Positions 24,658-33,123 of a DNA stretch of 64,000 nt are shown here, in pieces (position 1 is the stretch's first letter; each line of letters opens with the position of its first letter). The DNA is from H2-BAC3 sp045863035 (GTDB lineage: Bacteria; Bacteroidota; Ignavibacteria; Ignavibacteriales; Ignavibacteriaceae). A model generated the notes under the pieces. It saw only the letters and a list, made by a program, of their open reading frames with translations. It made no database searches and had not been told where the DNA came from. A program made the translations under genes and the position numbers. The stretch covers positions 1 through 64,000 of the forward strand of contig BTUV01000010.1 of NCBI GenBank assembly GCA_045863035.1. Reading direction: 5' to 3'.

Positions 24658-26838
24658 ATGAATTCCTGTAAAACAATGATGTTCTTTGTCTTTTTGTTTC
24701 TCACCACAACGCTGGTACCGCAGAAAAAGTTTACGGTTGATGAGATATATACCAACCGGAGCTTTTCCGCTAAATCTGTCTCCGGACTGAAGTGGCATCC
24801 CGGCGGTGAAGGTTTCTCCTTTTCAAAATACGATGCTCAGACTAAGGCAATGAATGTTCATTATGTAGATATCGCTAAACAGGATACCACGCTTCTTATT
24901 CAGGGGGCGGGACTGAAATCCACAGACGGCGAGCAGATTACTCTTTCCAACTATGAGTGGTCACCCGCCGGAACTCATCTGATGATCACCGGAGTGCTCC
25001 CTGCCCGTTCACTTAAAAGCGGCGGCACGTTTTATATATACGACGTGGCAAAGAAAGCCGTAACCGCTGAGGTTGCCTCCAAAGAGCAGCAGATTAATAT
25101 GCAGTTCTCACCTGACGGAAAAAAAATTGCCTTCTCGCGCGGGCACAATCTTTTTGTGTATGACCTCCCATCAGGCACCGAACAGCAGCTCACCTTTGAC
25201 GGCTCTGATGTGGTGCTAAACGGTGTGTTCGACTGGGTCTATGAAGAGGAGTTCAGCATCATTCAGGCATACGCATGGTCGCATGATTCACGCTATCTTG
25301 GCTACTGGCGGCTTGATCAGACTAACGTGCCGGAAATAAAAATCCAGAAGTGGGATTCCCTCTATCTGAATTCCATTGATATGCGCTACCCAAAAGCAGG
25401 CGACCGTAACTCACAGGTGAAAATCGGCATCTATGACCTGAAATCAAACAAGAATGTTTTTGCCGATCTCGGAACCGAAGAAGATATATACGTTGCCCGC
25501 ATGAAATTCAATCCGGCAAGCGGCGAGCTCTGGCTGCAGCGCCTTAACCGGCTTCAGAACCGGCTGGATATACTTGCGGCACACCCGGGCTCAGGTAAGA
25601 CCCGCGTGATATATACCGAAACAGACGATGCATGGGTTGATGTGCATGATAATCTCTTTTTCCCCGCCATAAGCGAAAAAGGATTTCTCTGGACCTCAGA
25701 AAAAGACGGTTTTAACCATATATATCATTTCTCCGATCAGGGGAAACAAATAACCCGGCTTACCTCAGGTAAGTGGGAAGTAGCTGATATCCTCGGTTAT
25801 GATGAAACAACCAACATGGTTTACTTTACATCAAAAGAGCGGGGGGCAATGTATTCAGATCTCTATATGGTCCGGGTTGACGGTTCTGAAAAGAAGCGGC
25901 TGACCAATGAAGCGGGTACGCATGATATTTCACTCTCCCCCACTTGTGCTTATTATGTTGATCGTTATTCAAACGCAAATACGCTCACGAATACCTATCT
26001 TTATTCCCGCGAAGGAAAAAAGATTAAAACACTTGCCGAGTCTGATATGTCTGTCTTTAGCGACTATAATCTTGCAAAGCTGGAGTTCATCACCTTTAAC
26101 ACTTCGGACGGGCAGGATTTGAATGCTTATATCATAAAACCGGCTGATTTTGATGCCGCTAAGAAATATCCCGTCCTTATTTTTACCTACGGCGGACCTG
26201 GCTCACAGGTGGTTAACGACCGCTGGGGGGGAGCAAACTTCCTCTGGCATCAGATGCTCGCGCAGAAAGGTTATATCATTTTTGCAGTTGACAACCGCGG
26301 AACCGGGGGGCGCGGCAGAGTGTTTAAAAAACAGGTGTATAAGGACCTCGGTAATTTTGAAGTTCGGGATCAGGTTGAGGCAGCTAAATATCTCGGCGCT
26401 CAGCAGTGGGTTGACGCCCAGCGCATCGGCATCTGGGGATGGAGCTACGGCGGTTACAACTCAGCTCTAACCCTGATGAAAGGGGCTGATTATTTTAAGG
26501 CAGCAATTTCAGTTGCACCGGTCACCCACTGGAAGTTTTATGATACGATTTATACCGAACGCTATATGCAGACTCCGCAGCTCAACCCGGAAGGATATGA
26601 AAACAGCGCGGTACTTGCTCATACCGATAAACTCAAAGGAAAGCTCCTGCTGGTTCACGGCACGGGAGATGATAACGTTCATTTCCAGAATGCGGTAAAG
26701 CTGGCAGAAAAACTAATTGCTGAGGACAAACCTTTTGAGACCATGTATTATCCGGAAAAAGACCATGGAATATATGGCGGAAAAACCCGGCAGCATCTCT
26801 TTAAGATGATGACTGATTTTATTGTGGAAAACTTATAA
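24658..26838 (+). CDS. Dipeptidyl-peptidase IV-like S9 serine peptidase
   Basis: A 726-residue exopeptidase with an N-terminal signal peptide (MMFFVFLFLTTTLVP). The N-terminal beta-propeller carries WVYEEEFS near residue 197, matching the double-glutamate motif that holds the free N-terminus of the substrate in DPP-IV. The alpha/beta-hydrolase domain holds S596 in GWSYGGYN, D671 in GTGDDNVHFQN and H703 in KDHGIYGG, a complete triad. It should remove X-Pro or X-Ala dipeptides from peptides in the periplasm, feeding amino acid uptake. An AAGGAGAAG ribosome-binding site supports the start. The DUF454 gene follows by 9 nt. Confidence 0.93.
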   Translation: MNSCKTMMFFVFLFLTTTLVPQKKFTVDEIYTNRSFSAKSVSGLKWHPGGEGFSFSKYDAQTKAMNVHYVDIAKQDTTLLIQGAGLKSTDGEQITLSNYEWSPAGTHLMITGVLPARSLKSGGTFYIYDVAKKAVTAEVASKEQQINMQFSPDGKKIAFSRGHNLFVYDLPSGTEQQLTFDGSDVVLNGVFDWVYEEEFSIIQAYAWSHDSRYLGYWRLDQTNVPEIKIQKWDSLYLNSIDMRYPKAGDRNSQVKIGIYDLKSNKNVFADLGTEEDIYVARMKFNPASGELWLQRLNRLQNRLDILAAHPGSGKTRVIYTETDDAWVDVHDNLFFPAISEKGFLWTSEKDGFNHIYHFSDQGKQITRLTSGKWEVADILGYDETTNMVYFTSKERGAMYSDLYMVRVDGSEKKRLTNEAGTHDISLSPTCAYYVDRYSNANTLTNTYLYSREGKKIKTLAESDMSVFSDYNLAKLEFITFNTSDGQDLNAYIIKPADFDAAKKYPVLIFTYGGPGSQVVNDRWGGANFLWHQMLAQKGYIIFAVDNRGTGGRGRVFKKQVYKDLGNFEVRDQVEAAKYLGAQQWVDAQRIGIWGWSYGGYNSALTLMKGADYFKAAISVAPVTHWKFYDTIYTERYMQTPQLNPEGYENSAVLAHTDKLKGKLLLVHGTGDDNVHFQNAVKLAEKLIAEDKPFETMYYPEKDHGIYGGKTRQHLFKMMTDFIVENL

Positions 26839-26847
26839 CAGGAAGAA

Positions 26848-27168
26848 ATGCGGCAGGCAATTAAAAAAAGGAAAGTCGCTGAGCAGCAATGGCTCAGAGC
26901 TACCTATTTTATACTCGGAGTAGTATGTACAATAACGGGCATCATCGGTTTTATAGTGCCTCTGATGCCCGGGACAATATTTTTGATTATGGCTGCATAT
27001 TTCTTTGCCAGAAGCTCAGAGAGATTTCTGGATTATATACTGACCAACAAACTGTTTGGTCACCACATTCAAAACTTCGTTGACGGCGGAAAGATGCCGT
27101 TAAGAGCAAAGATCGTAACCGCCGGACTCATTTTTATTTCAGTCCTCACGGGAATCCTGCTTTTTTAA
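26848..27168 (+). CDS. DUF454 family inner-membrane protein (YbaN-like)
   Basis: A 106-residue protein with two or three membrane segments. The family core GIIGFIVPLMPGTIFLIMAAYFFARSS is present, followed by the RFLDYILTNKLFGHHI stretch and a final hydrophobic helix. The family (YbaN in E. coli) has no firmly assigned function. It lies 9 nt after the S9 peptidase gene, with AGGAAG before the start, and so is likely translated from the same messenger. A small minus-strand gene is convergent 7 nt beyond its stop. Confidence 0.9.
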   Translation: MRQAIKKRKVAEQQWLRATYFILGVVCTITGIIGFIVPLMPGTIFLIMAAYFFARSSERFLDYILTNKLFGHHIQNFVDGGKMPLRAKIVTAGLIFISVLTGILLF

Positions 27169-27175
27169 AGAAGGA

Positions 27176-27334
27176 TTATTTCTTCTTTGCCTTCTTAGCC
27201 GGCTTTGCTTTTGGGGCCTTTGCACCGGCAACCAGTGCAAGACCTGCATGCACTACCGCTTTCTTGGTGCCTAAGCCGGAAGCTTTCAGTGCTTTTGCCA
27301 TCAGCTTATCGTCAATATCAATGAGTGTTTTCAT
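27176..27334 (-). CDS. Orphan VapB-like antitoxin with lysine-rich tail
   Basis: A 52-residue protein. The first 35 residues (MKTLIDIDDKLMAKALKASG followed by LGTKKAVVHAGLALV) match the ribbon-helix-helix start of VapB-type antitoxins (DUF2191-like). The rest is a basic tail with alternating alanine, lysine and proline, ending KKAKKK, resembling a histone-like tail rather than a toxin-binding segment. A good AGGAG lies 7 nt before the ATG. No PIN-domain toxin is adjacent on either side. It may be a stand-alone DNA-binding protein derived from an antitoxin. The reading frame is too short to be called by many gene finders. Confidence 0.75.
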   Translation of the reverse strand: MKTLIDIDDKLMAKALKASGLGTKKAVVHAGLALVAGAKAPKAKPAKKAKKK

Positions 27335-27658
27335 ACCGGATCTCCTTAATTGTTGTTAAATAATAGATTTTTGGTAACCACGGAGTTAAAATAATAAAAA
27401 AGTCAATACAAAAAACAAGAAAAATCTTATAAGGGGGTTCTCCTATATATCCGGCGGACGAGGGTATATAAGGCAAGAATTTTATGGCAGCGGGGATATA
27501 CACCAATCAGGACTAATAAAATAAGGGGTTTAAACGTTTCTTGATTTCCTAACCGCCAGATCTTCCTGTGATTCCCATATATCCGTATGACTTTGGTCAC
27601 AAAAATACTTCCCCGGTATCAGGGTTTTTATAACGGAATTGGTATTAGTGGATCAAAA
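27335..27658. other. Intergenic region, nothing recognised
   Basis: About 325 bp between the VapB-like gene and the Rrf2 gene end. It is A/T-rich with a few ATATATCC stretches. It should hold the promoter of the VapB-like gene. No reading frame with support was seen. Confidence 0.4.
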
Positions 27659-28147
27659 TCAGGCAGGGGTCTTCTGCCGGTCGAAGGGTTGTTCGTCTTC
27701 CAGAAGTGCACTTACAAAGCTGGCGGTTTCTTCCTCTTTACCAAGCATATCAGAAAGTGTTGTTTTAGACAGGATTGAGTCAACCGCAGTCTGAACGGCA
27801 CGCCAGAGTGAGCGGATTGAACAGTCGATAGTATGGGTACAGATAGACTCATTACCTGTAAAATCGGCGCAGAAGGATGATTCAAAAAACTTACCTCCGA
27901 GCACGGAAAGAACATCCCCAACGTTAATTTCTTCGGGCGGACGGGTAAGGCGGTATCCACCAGAGGAGCCCCGTGAACTTTCAATAAAGCCGCCAAGCCG
28001 GAGGATTCTGAGCAGCTTGCCCGTGTTCGCCTGTGACAGACGCTCGGCAGTGCTTATCTCCGGAATAGTCATGCCGTCTTCTGACTTGTTCTTCGCGATG
28101 CGCAGAAGGCAGCGTAATCCGTATTCTTCTTGTGAGCTAAATTTCAT
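27659..28147 (-). CDS. Rrf2-family transcriptional regulator
   Basis: A 162-residue Rrf2 protein. Residues 1-70 form the winged helix (MKFSSQEEYGLRCLLRIA, RLSQANTGKLLRIL, GSSGGYRLTRPP). Three cysteines follow in the pattern expected for iron-sulfur ligation: FCADFTGNESICTHTIDC near residues 93-109. Rrf2 proteins of this kind (IscR, SufR) sense iron-sulfur status and repress suf or isc operons. It is read in the same direction as suf, downstream of the bacilliredoxin gene, so regulation of suf is the natural guess. The last 20 residues are a charged tail. Confidence 0.9.
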   Translation of the reverse strand: MKFSSQEEYGLRCLLRIAKNKSEDGMTIPEISTAERLSQANTGKLLRILRLGGFIESSRGSSGGYRLTRPPEEINVGDVLSVLGGKFFESSFCADFTGNESICTHTIDCSIRSLWRAVQTAVDSILSKTTLSDMLGKEEETASFVSALLEDEQPFDRQKTPA

Positions 28148-28191
28148 TGTTTATATATGTTACCTGAATATTTCATTTGTGTTAATCTGGT

Positions 28192-28221
28192 AATCTGCGG
28201 GAAAACTGTTTCCCGCAGATT
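28192..28221 (-). terminator. 13-bp perfect hairpin between the bacilliredoxin and Rrf2 genes
   Basis: AATCTGCGGGAAA pairs with TTTCCCGCAGATT around a 4-nt loop. It lies past the bacilliredoxin gene's end and before the Rrf2 start. There is no strong T tract, so it may be a weak terminator, a processing site or an operator. Confidence 0.5.
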
Positions 28222-28280
28222 TTCACTGAATCCGATTTTTGTAGTCAGCAGTTTTTCATCATACCTGCCTGCCGCACACA

Positions 28281-28326
28281 CATTGTTCATTCTTCTCCCC
28301 ATTACTAATCTACTAACTACTAATTA
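28281..28326 (-). repeat. Purine-rich tract at a gene's stop codon
   Basis: On the minus strand the tract begins at the bacilliredoxin stop (TTAGTAGTTAGTAGATTAG) and ends with ATGAACAATG, the same ending seen in the tracts near 51.0 kb and 58.9 kb. A hairpin follows at 28192-28221. Confidence 0.65.
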
Positions 28327-28854
28327 ACCTTTGTACATCGGAATTTTTGATCCGCACATTTTAGCATGATGTACGGCGGCATAATGTTCCGGACTAACCG
28401 ATGGTCCTTTACCTGTGCAATGCTGATCAAATGCATCAGTCAGTTTCCGGGCAATCTGCTGGAAAGTATATCCTTCGATTTCATAACGGGGCATAAAATA
28501 AACCGGTGCGCCATTCTTAAAAATAGCCAGACTAGGGGATGAAGGAGGTGCGGAAATATAGCTTCTGACCAAATCTACTGCATCTCTGTCCTGCCCGGCA
28601 AATACGGTAGTCAGGCGGTCAGGGATAGTGGCATGCTGAAGCGCAAGAGACAATCCCGGTCTTGCACCGCCGGCAGCACAGCCACAGACTGAATTAATAA
28701 AAACCAATACGGTTTTATCATCATTCGCTTTAACTACTTTTTCAACTTCCTCAGGGGTACGAAGCTCCTGAATCCCGACACCGGTGAGCTCATCACGCAT
28801 CGGCTGTACTGATTCTTCATCATACATCGGAGGTCTTTTCATAACGTTAAGCAT
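28324..28854 (-). CDS. BrxA/BrxB family bacilliredoxin
   Basis: A 176-residue thioredoxin-fold protein of the YphP/YqiW family. The active site is a CGC motif in FINSVCGCAAGGARPGL near residue 57. In Firmicutes these enzymes remove bacillithiol from protein thiols after oxidative stress; family members occur in many bacteria that make bacillithiol, including Bacteroidota relatives. A role in protecting thiols or iron-sulfur scaffold proteins fits the neighbouring suf genes. It is 100 nt downstream of the sufT-like gene on the same strand. The start is the ATG at 28854. Its stop abuts a purine-rich tract. Confidence 0.9.
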   Translation of the reverse strand: MLNVMKRPPMYDEESVQPMRDELTGVGIQELRTPEEVEKVVKANDDKTVLVFINSVCGCAAGGARPGLSLALQHATIPDRLTTVFAGQDRDAVDLVRSYISAPPSSPSLAIFKNGAPVYFMPRYEIEGYTFQQIARKLTDAFDQHCTGKGPSVSPEHYAAVHHAKMCGSKIPMYKG

Positions 28855-28954
28855 AAGTCATTCCTTCTTTTTAGTACCTTAATTCTATATAATATATTGT
28901 TTTTTATTACCTGCCCTGCATACAATGCAAAAGGCAGAAAAAATCATTCTTCAC

Positions 28955-29272
28955 TCAGAGAAAACCAAGTTCAACCATCGCCACTTCACTCATCATATCC
29001 TTTGACCAGGGGGGGCTCCAGGTTATTTCAATTTTTACATCTGTTATCTCTTCGATGGTTCTCAATTTGCTTTCAACTTCTTTAGGAAGTGATTCAGCCA
29101 CCGGACACATCGGCGAGGTAAGGGTCATAATAACCGTTAGTTTTTTTTCTTCATCAAACCGGAGTTGATAAATCAGCCCGAGCTCCCATATATCAACCGG
29201 GATTTCAGGATCATAGCAGCTTTTAAGCACTGCAATTACTTTGTCTTTTAGGATTTCTGTTTCGTCACTCAT
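28955..29272 (-). CDS. sufT: SufT-like MIP18/DUF59 family iron-sulfur assembly protein
   Basis: A 105-residue DUF59 (MIP18) protein. DPEIPVDIWELGLIY and the conserved cysteine in TSPMCPVAESLP identify it. Such proteins (SufT, PaaD-like, CIA2/MIP18) help deliver or mature iron-sulfur clusters under high demand. It is the last gene of the suf operon, 2 nt after sufU, so it is translated together with the rest. No N-terminal extension is present, so it is the minimal form of the family. Confidence 0.88.
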   Translation of the reverse strand: MSDETEILKDKVIAVLKSCYDPEIPVDIWELGLIYQLRFDEEKKLTVIMTLTSPMCPVAESLPKEVESKLRTIEEITDVKIEITWSPPWSKDMMSEVAMVELGFL

Positions 29273-29274
29273 TA

Positions 29275-29730
29275 TTATTCAGTTATGACTTTTTCTGATT
29301 CGCTTTTTATTGCTGCAATAAGCGTATGCCATGCCAGCGAAGCGCACTTCACTCTCATGGGAAACTCCTTAACCCCCTCAAGCACGGCAAGTTTACCGAG
29401 CTGTTCGCGGTCATGGTCTGTCACTTCACCTCCCATAACAAGCGCGTGAAAGCGGTCAAAATCTCTCTGCACATCTTCAACTGTTCTGCCTTTTACAAAC
29501 GCTGTCATCAGTGAAGCAGATGATTTGGAAATAGCGCATCCGTTTCCCTGAAATGATATATCCTGTATAATACCATCCTGAACCATAAGGAAAATTTCAA
29601 CCTGATCACCACAGAGAGGATTATGACCCTCAGCATGATGAGAATGGTGTTCCATTACCTTATAATTACGCGGGTCTTTGTAGTGATCAAGAATGACCTG
29701 CTGATAAAGTTCCCTGAGTTCGGGATTCAT
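29275..29730 (-). CDS. sufU: SufU iron-sulfur assembly protein
   Basis: A 151-residue IscU/NifU-type protein. The three ligand cysteines appear in NPLCGDQVEI, GNGCAISKSSAS and RVKCASLAWHTL, with an insertion between the last two that is typical of zinc-bound SufU. SufU accepts sulfur from SufS and activates the desulfurase; it works with SufBCD as the scaffold. The gene overlaps sufS by 1 nt (TAATG), showing coupled translation, and is followed by sufT after 2 nt. Confidence 0.93.
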   Translation of the reverse strand: MNPELRELYQQVILDHYKDPRNYKVMEHHSHHAEGHNPLCGDQVEIFLMVQDGIIQDISFQGNGCAISKSSASLMTAFVKGRTVEDVQRDFDRFHALVMGGEVTDHDREQLGKLAVLEGVKEFPMRVKCASLAWHTLIAAIKSESEKVITE

Positions 29731-31001
29731 TATTTAAATACCTCAAATACCTTTTGAAGAGAAAGAGCAAAGTAATCAATCTCCTCTTTTGTGTTATAAA
29801 AACTGATAGAAACGCGCGCAGTAGCCGGAACTCCAAGCCGCTTCATCACCGGCTGTGCACAATGATGCCCGGTGCGTATTGCCACTCCCTCAAGGTCAAG
29901 TATAGTACCGGTATCATGAGGATGAATGCCGTTAAGCTGAAATGAATAAACACTGCTTCTCACCTTTGGCTCACCAATCAGCTTTACGCCGGAGATATGT
30001 TTCAGAACAGTCCCCGTATATACTAGTAGTTCATTTTCATATTGCTGAATTGCATCAAAACCAACTTTCTGTATATAATCTAAAGCCGGACCAAGACCGA
30101 TCACGCCCTCGATATTCGGCGTTCCGGCTTCAAATTTATAGGGTAGTTCATTATAGGTGGTCTTTTCAAAGGAAACCGATGCAATCATATCCCCGCCCCC
30201 CTGATAAGGCGGCATTGCTTCAAGCAGTTCTTTTCTGCCATAAAGCACACCAACCCCGGTCGGAGCATATAACTTATGAGCTGAAAAGACAAAAAAGTCA
30301 CATCCAAGCGCGCGAACATCAACCGGCTGATGCTGCACAGACTGAGCACCGTCTAACAATACCGGTATTCCCATAGCTTTTGCGGCTTTGATAATTTCCT
30401 CGACCGGGTTAACCGTGCCGAGTGCGTTTGAAACATGCACCACTGAGATAAACTTTGTGCGGTCAGATAACAATGAATGGAAATGATCCATATCAAGATC
30501 GCCGCGGTCATCCATTCTTATAACTTTCAGAACGGCTTTTTTTTCTTCACAAAGCATCTGCCAGGGAACTATGTTCGAGTGATGTTCAAGATACGAGATG
30601 ATTATCTCATCCCCTTTCTGTATATACTTTCTGCCGTAAGAGTTGGCAACCAGATTAATTGCCTCTGTGGTTCCTCTGGTGAATATAATTTCTTTCGAGG
30701 AGGAAGCATTAAGATATTTTGCAACCTGATCACGAACTCCTTCATACTCAATAGTTGCTTTCTGGCTTAAATAATGCACACCACGATGTATATTGGCATT
30801 TGTAGCAGAATAATACTCTGCAACTTTATCAATTACACACTTTGGCTTCTGGGTAGAAGCAGCGTTATCCAGATAAACAAGGGGTTTACCGTGCACTTCA
30901 GTCTGAAGGATAGGAAAATCTTTTCTGATTTCATCTACATTAAACGCAGAAGATGAAACTTCTCTGCGTGTAACTGAACCGGCTGCTTTTTCGAAGGACA
31001 T
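29730..31001 (-). CDS. sufS: Cysteine desulfurase SufS
   Basis: A 423-residue PLP-dependent, type II cysteine desulfurase. The cofactor lysine lies in FSAHKLYAPTG near residue 240, and the catalytic cysteine loop is RTGHHCAQP near residue 380. It converts cysteine to alanine and leaves a persulfide that SufU picks up. The first 20 residues are a short extension before the conserved DEIRKDFPIL. It sits between sufD (2 nt away) and sufU (1-nt overlap), in the order B-C-D-S-U-T. Confidence 0.95.
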   Translation of the reverse strand: MSFEKAAGSVTRREVSSSAFNVDEIRKDFPILQTEVHGKPLVYLDNAASTQKPKCVIDKVAEYYSATNANIHRGVHYLSQKATIEYEGVRDQVAKYLNASSSKEIIFTRGTTEAINLVANSYGRKYIQKGDEIIISYLEHHSNIVPWQMLCEEKKAVLKVIRMDDRGDLDMDHFHSLLSDRTKFISVVHVSNALGTVNPVEEIIKAAKAMGIPVLLDGAQSVQHQPVDVRALGCDFFVFSAHKLYAPTGVGVLYGRKELLEAMPPYQGGGDMIASVSFEKTTYNELPYKFEAGTPNIEGVIGLGPALDYIQKVGFDAIQQYENELLVYTGTVLKHISGVKLIGEPKVRSSVYSFQLNGIHPHDTGTILDLEGVAIRTGHHCAQPVMKRLGVPATARVSISFYNTKEEIDYFALSLQKVFEVFK

Positions 31002-31003
31002 AT

Positions 31004-32311
31004 TTATGCTAACCTTGCTGAAATTTTAGCTTCAAGATAATCGCGCAGATCTTCAAACTTCATCCGGTTAACCAGATCATCAGCGAATGCATTAATAAGA
31101 ATTGAACGAGCGAGTTGATCTCCAATGCCCCGTGTCTTCAGGTAAAAAAGCGATTCCTCACTAAGCTGACCAACAGTTGCCCCGTGAGTGCACTTCACAT
31201 CATCCGCAAAAATTTCAAGCTGTGGTTTAGTGTCAATCAGTGCATCTTCACTGAGCAGGATAGTTTTGTTTTCCTGAAAAGCGTTCGTTTTCTGAGCATC
31301 CTGACGCACCATAACTTTACCATTAAATACACCGCGTGATTTACCGCCGAGAACGCCCTTATAAAGCTCATGGCTGCGGCAGTGAGGCATTGCATGGTCA
31401 ATCATCGTGTGATTATCAATAAGCTGTGACCCATCTGCAATAAACAACCCGTTTAGAGTTGCCTCAGAGTTTTGTCCGGTGAATCGCGTGCTCATATTTG
31501 TTCTGCCTATTGCAGATCCGAGTGCTATATTAAGAGATTCATAATTTGAATTACCCTCCTGGGTTACTTCAACATTATTAATGTAATAGGAATTCAGGTT
31601 TTCTTCCTGAACAATGATATGACTGACATAAGCATTCTCAGAAGTATATACCTCAGTAACAGCATTAGTCAACGAGGATGTTTCATCAAGCCCGGTGTAA
31701 GTTTCAATGAGGTCAAGCTGACTGCCTTTTTCTGCAACAATCAGGTTTCGCGGACTGACCAGAAGGTTTTCTGCGTTTTTCTGAACGTAGATAATCCGCA
31801 CCGGTTTTTCAGCCGTAACATTTTTTTCAACATGAATAAAGAGACCTTCAGCCACAAAAGAAGTATTCAGCGCGGCAAAAATGTTTCCTTTCAAATCAGC
31901 GGTTTTATTATAATACGTTTCAGCCGCGGGATTCTTTTCAGCAAACGCATCTCTTATGGTGCTAATAGTTACACCCTTGAGTGAAGTAAGGTCACCGGAG
32001 AGCTCGTGATTTAGACGTCCGTTAACGAAAACAATATTCAAATACGCATCAATATTGAAGAAAATTTTCTGCAGTTCAGATATACCGACCGCAGTTACCG
32101 GTACCTCAGTGGTAAATCTTTTTCCCGTAATAGGTGTGATGTTGGTGTATTTCCACTCTTCATCCTTTACGGTGGGAACCCGCAGCGAAAGAAATTCTTC
32201 CAGCGAGGCCTTACGCACCTGATGAAACTCTGATTTGCTTTCGCCGTTCATACCGGCTTCAGCCGTATGAAAACTGCTTTTAAGCAGCTCTTTAAAATCC
32301 GTATTTTCCAT
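31004..32311 (-). CDS. sufD: Fe-S cluster assembly protein SufD
   Basis: A 435-residue member of the SufB/SufD beta-helix family. VPTVKDEEWKYTNI near the N-terminus and the C-terminal block KCTHGATVGQL...YLKTRGI are family landmarks; the histidine in THGATVG lies at the SufB-SufD interface where clusters are thought to form. SufD works with SufB and the ATPase SufC as the SufBC2D scaffold. It lies 18 nt after sufC and 2 nt before sufS in the operon. Confidence 0.94.
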   Translation of the reverse strand: MENTDFKELLKSSFHTAEAGMNGESKSEFHQVRKASLEEFLSLRVPTVKDEEWKYTNITPITGKRFTTEVPVTAVGISELQKIFFNIDAYLNIVFVNGRLNHELSGDLTSLKGVTISTIRDAFAEKNPAAETYYNKTADLKGNIFAALNTSFVAEGLFIHVEKNVTAEKPVRIIYVQKNAENLLVSPRNLIVAEKGSQLDLIETYTGLDETSSLTNAVTEVYTSENAYVSHIIVQEENLNSYYINNVEVTQEGNSNYESLNIALGSAIGRTNMSTRFTGQNSEATLNGLFIADGSQLIDNHTMIDHAMPHCRSHELYKGVLGGKSRGVFNGKVMVRQDAQKTNAFQENKTILLSEDALIDTKPQLEIFADDVKCTHGATVGQLSEESLFYLKTRGIGDQLARSILINAFADDLVNRMKFEDLRDYLEAKISARLA

Positions 32312-32329
32312 ATATATCAGTCCGTCCTT

Positions 32330-33094
32330 TTAACCCGTCACGAATTCTTCGATATGATCTTTCACCCAGTCATATCCTTTATCTTCAAGTTCAAGAGCAA
32401 GGTCTTTGCCGCCTGATTTAATAATGCGCCCCTGATAAAGCACGTGCACAAAGTCAGGCACAATGTAATTAAGCAGCCGCTGATAATGCGTCACCACAAT
32501 AAATGAATTCTCGGCTGATTTTAAGGTATTAACACCTGTTGCCACAATGCGGAGCGCGTCAATATCAAGACCGGAATCTGTTTCATCAAGAATTCCGAGC
32601 TTCGGCTCAAGCACTGCCATCTGAAAAATTTCATTGCGTTTCTTTTCTCCGCCTGAAAATCCTTCATTTACTGAACGGCTAAGCAAATCCTGCTTCAGTT
32701 CAACAAGAGCCATTTTTTTCTTGATGTGAGCCAGGAACTCAACAGCATCAAGAGGGTCTTCACCGCGATATTTTTTAATTTCATTAAGCGCGTTCTTCAG
32801 CAGATTCGTGTTTGACACACCCGGAATTTCAACCGGATACTGGAATGCAAGAAAAACTCCTTCTCTTGCCCTGTCCTCAGGTGAAAGCTCAAGAAGATTT
32901 TTCCCGTTGAAGATCACTTCCCCTTCGGTTACTTCATATTCTTTACGCCCTGCCAGCACTGAAGCCAAGGTGCTTTTACCGGAACCGTTAGGACCCATAA
33001 TAGCGTGCACTTCACCTTTATTAATTTTAAGGTTAATGCCTTTTAATATTTCTTTACCCTCAATATTTACTCTGAGGTTTTTAATTTCAATCAT
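32330..33094 (-). CDS. sufC: Fe-S cluster assembly ATPase SufC
   Basis: A 254-residue ABC-type ATPase. The Walker A GPNGSGKST is near residue 32, the signature FSGGEKKRNE near 143, and Walker B KLGILDETDSGLD near 166, followed by a switch histidine (VVTHYQRLL). SufC drives the rearrangement of SufB-SufD that lets a cluster form. I use the ATG at 33094, which gives the canonical MIEIKNLRV start after GGAAAGAG; the in-frame TTG at 33115 would add seven unusual residues. It follows sufB by 29 nt. Confidence 0.95.
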   Translation of the reverse strand: MIEIKNLRVNIEGKEILKGINLKINKGEVHAIMGPNGSGKSTLASVLAGRKEYEVTEGEVIFNGKNLLELSPEDRAREGVFLAFQYPVEIPGVSNTNLLKNALNEIKKYRGEDPLDAVEFLAHIKKKMALVELKQDLLSRSVNEGFSGGEKKRNEIFQMAVLEPKLGILDETDSGLDIDALRIVATGVNTLKSAENSFIVVTHYQRLLNYIVPDFVHVLYQGRIIKSGGKDLALELEDKGYDWVKDHIEEFVTG

Positions 33095-33123
33095 GTCTCT
33101 TTCCTTAATTTTCAAAATAACTG

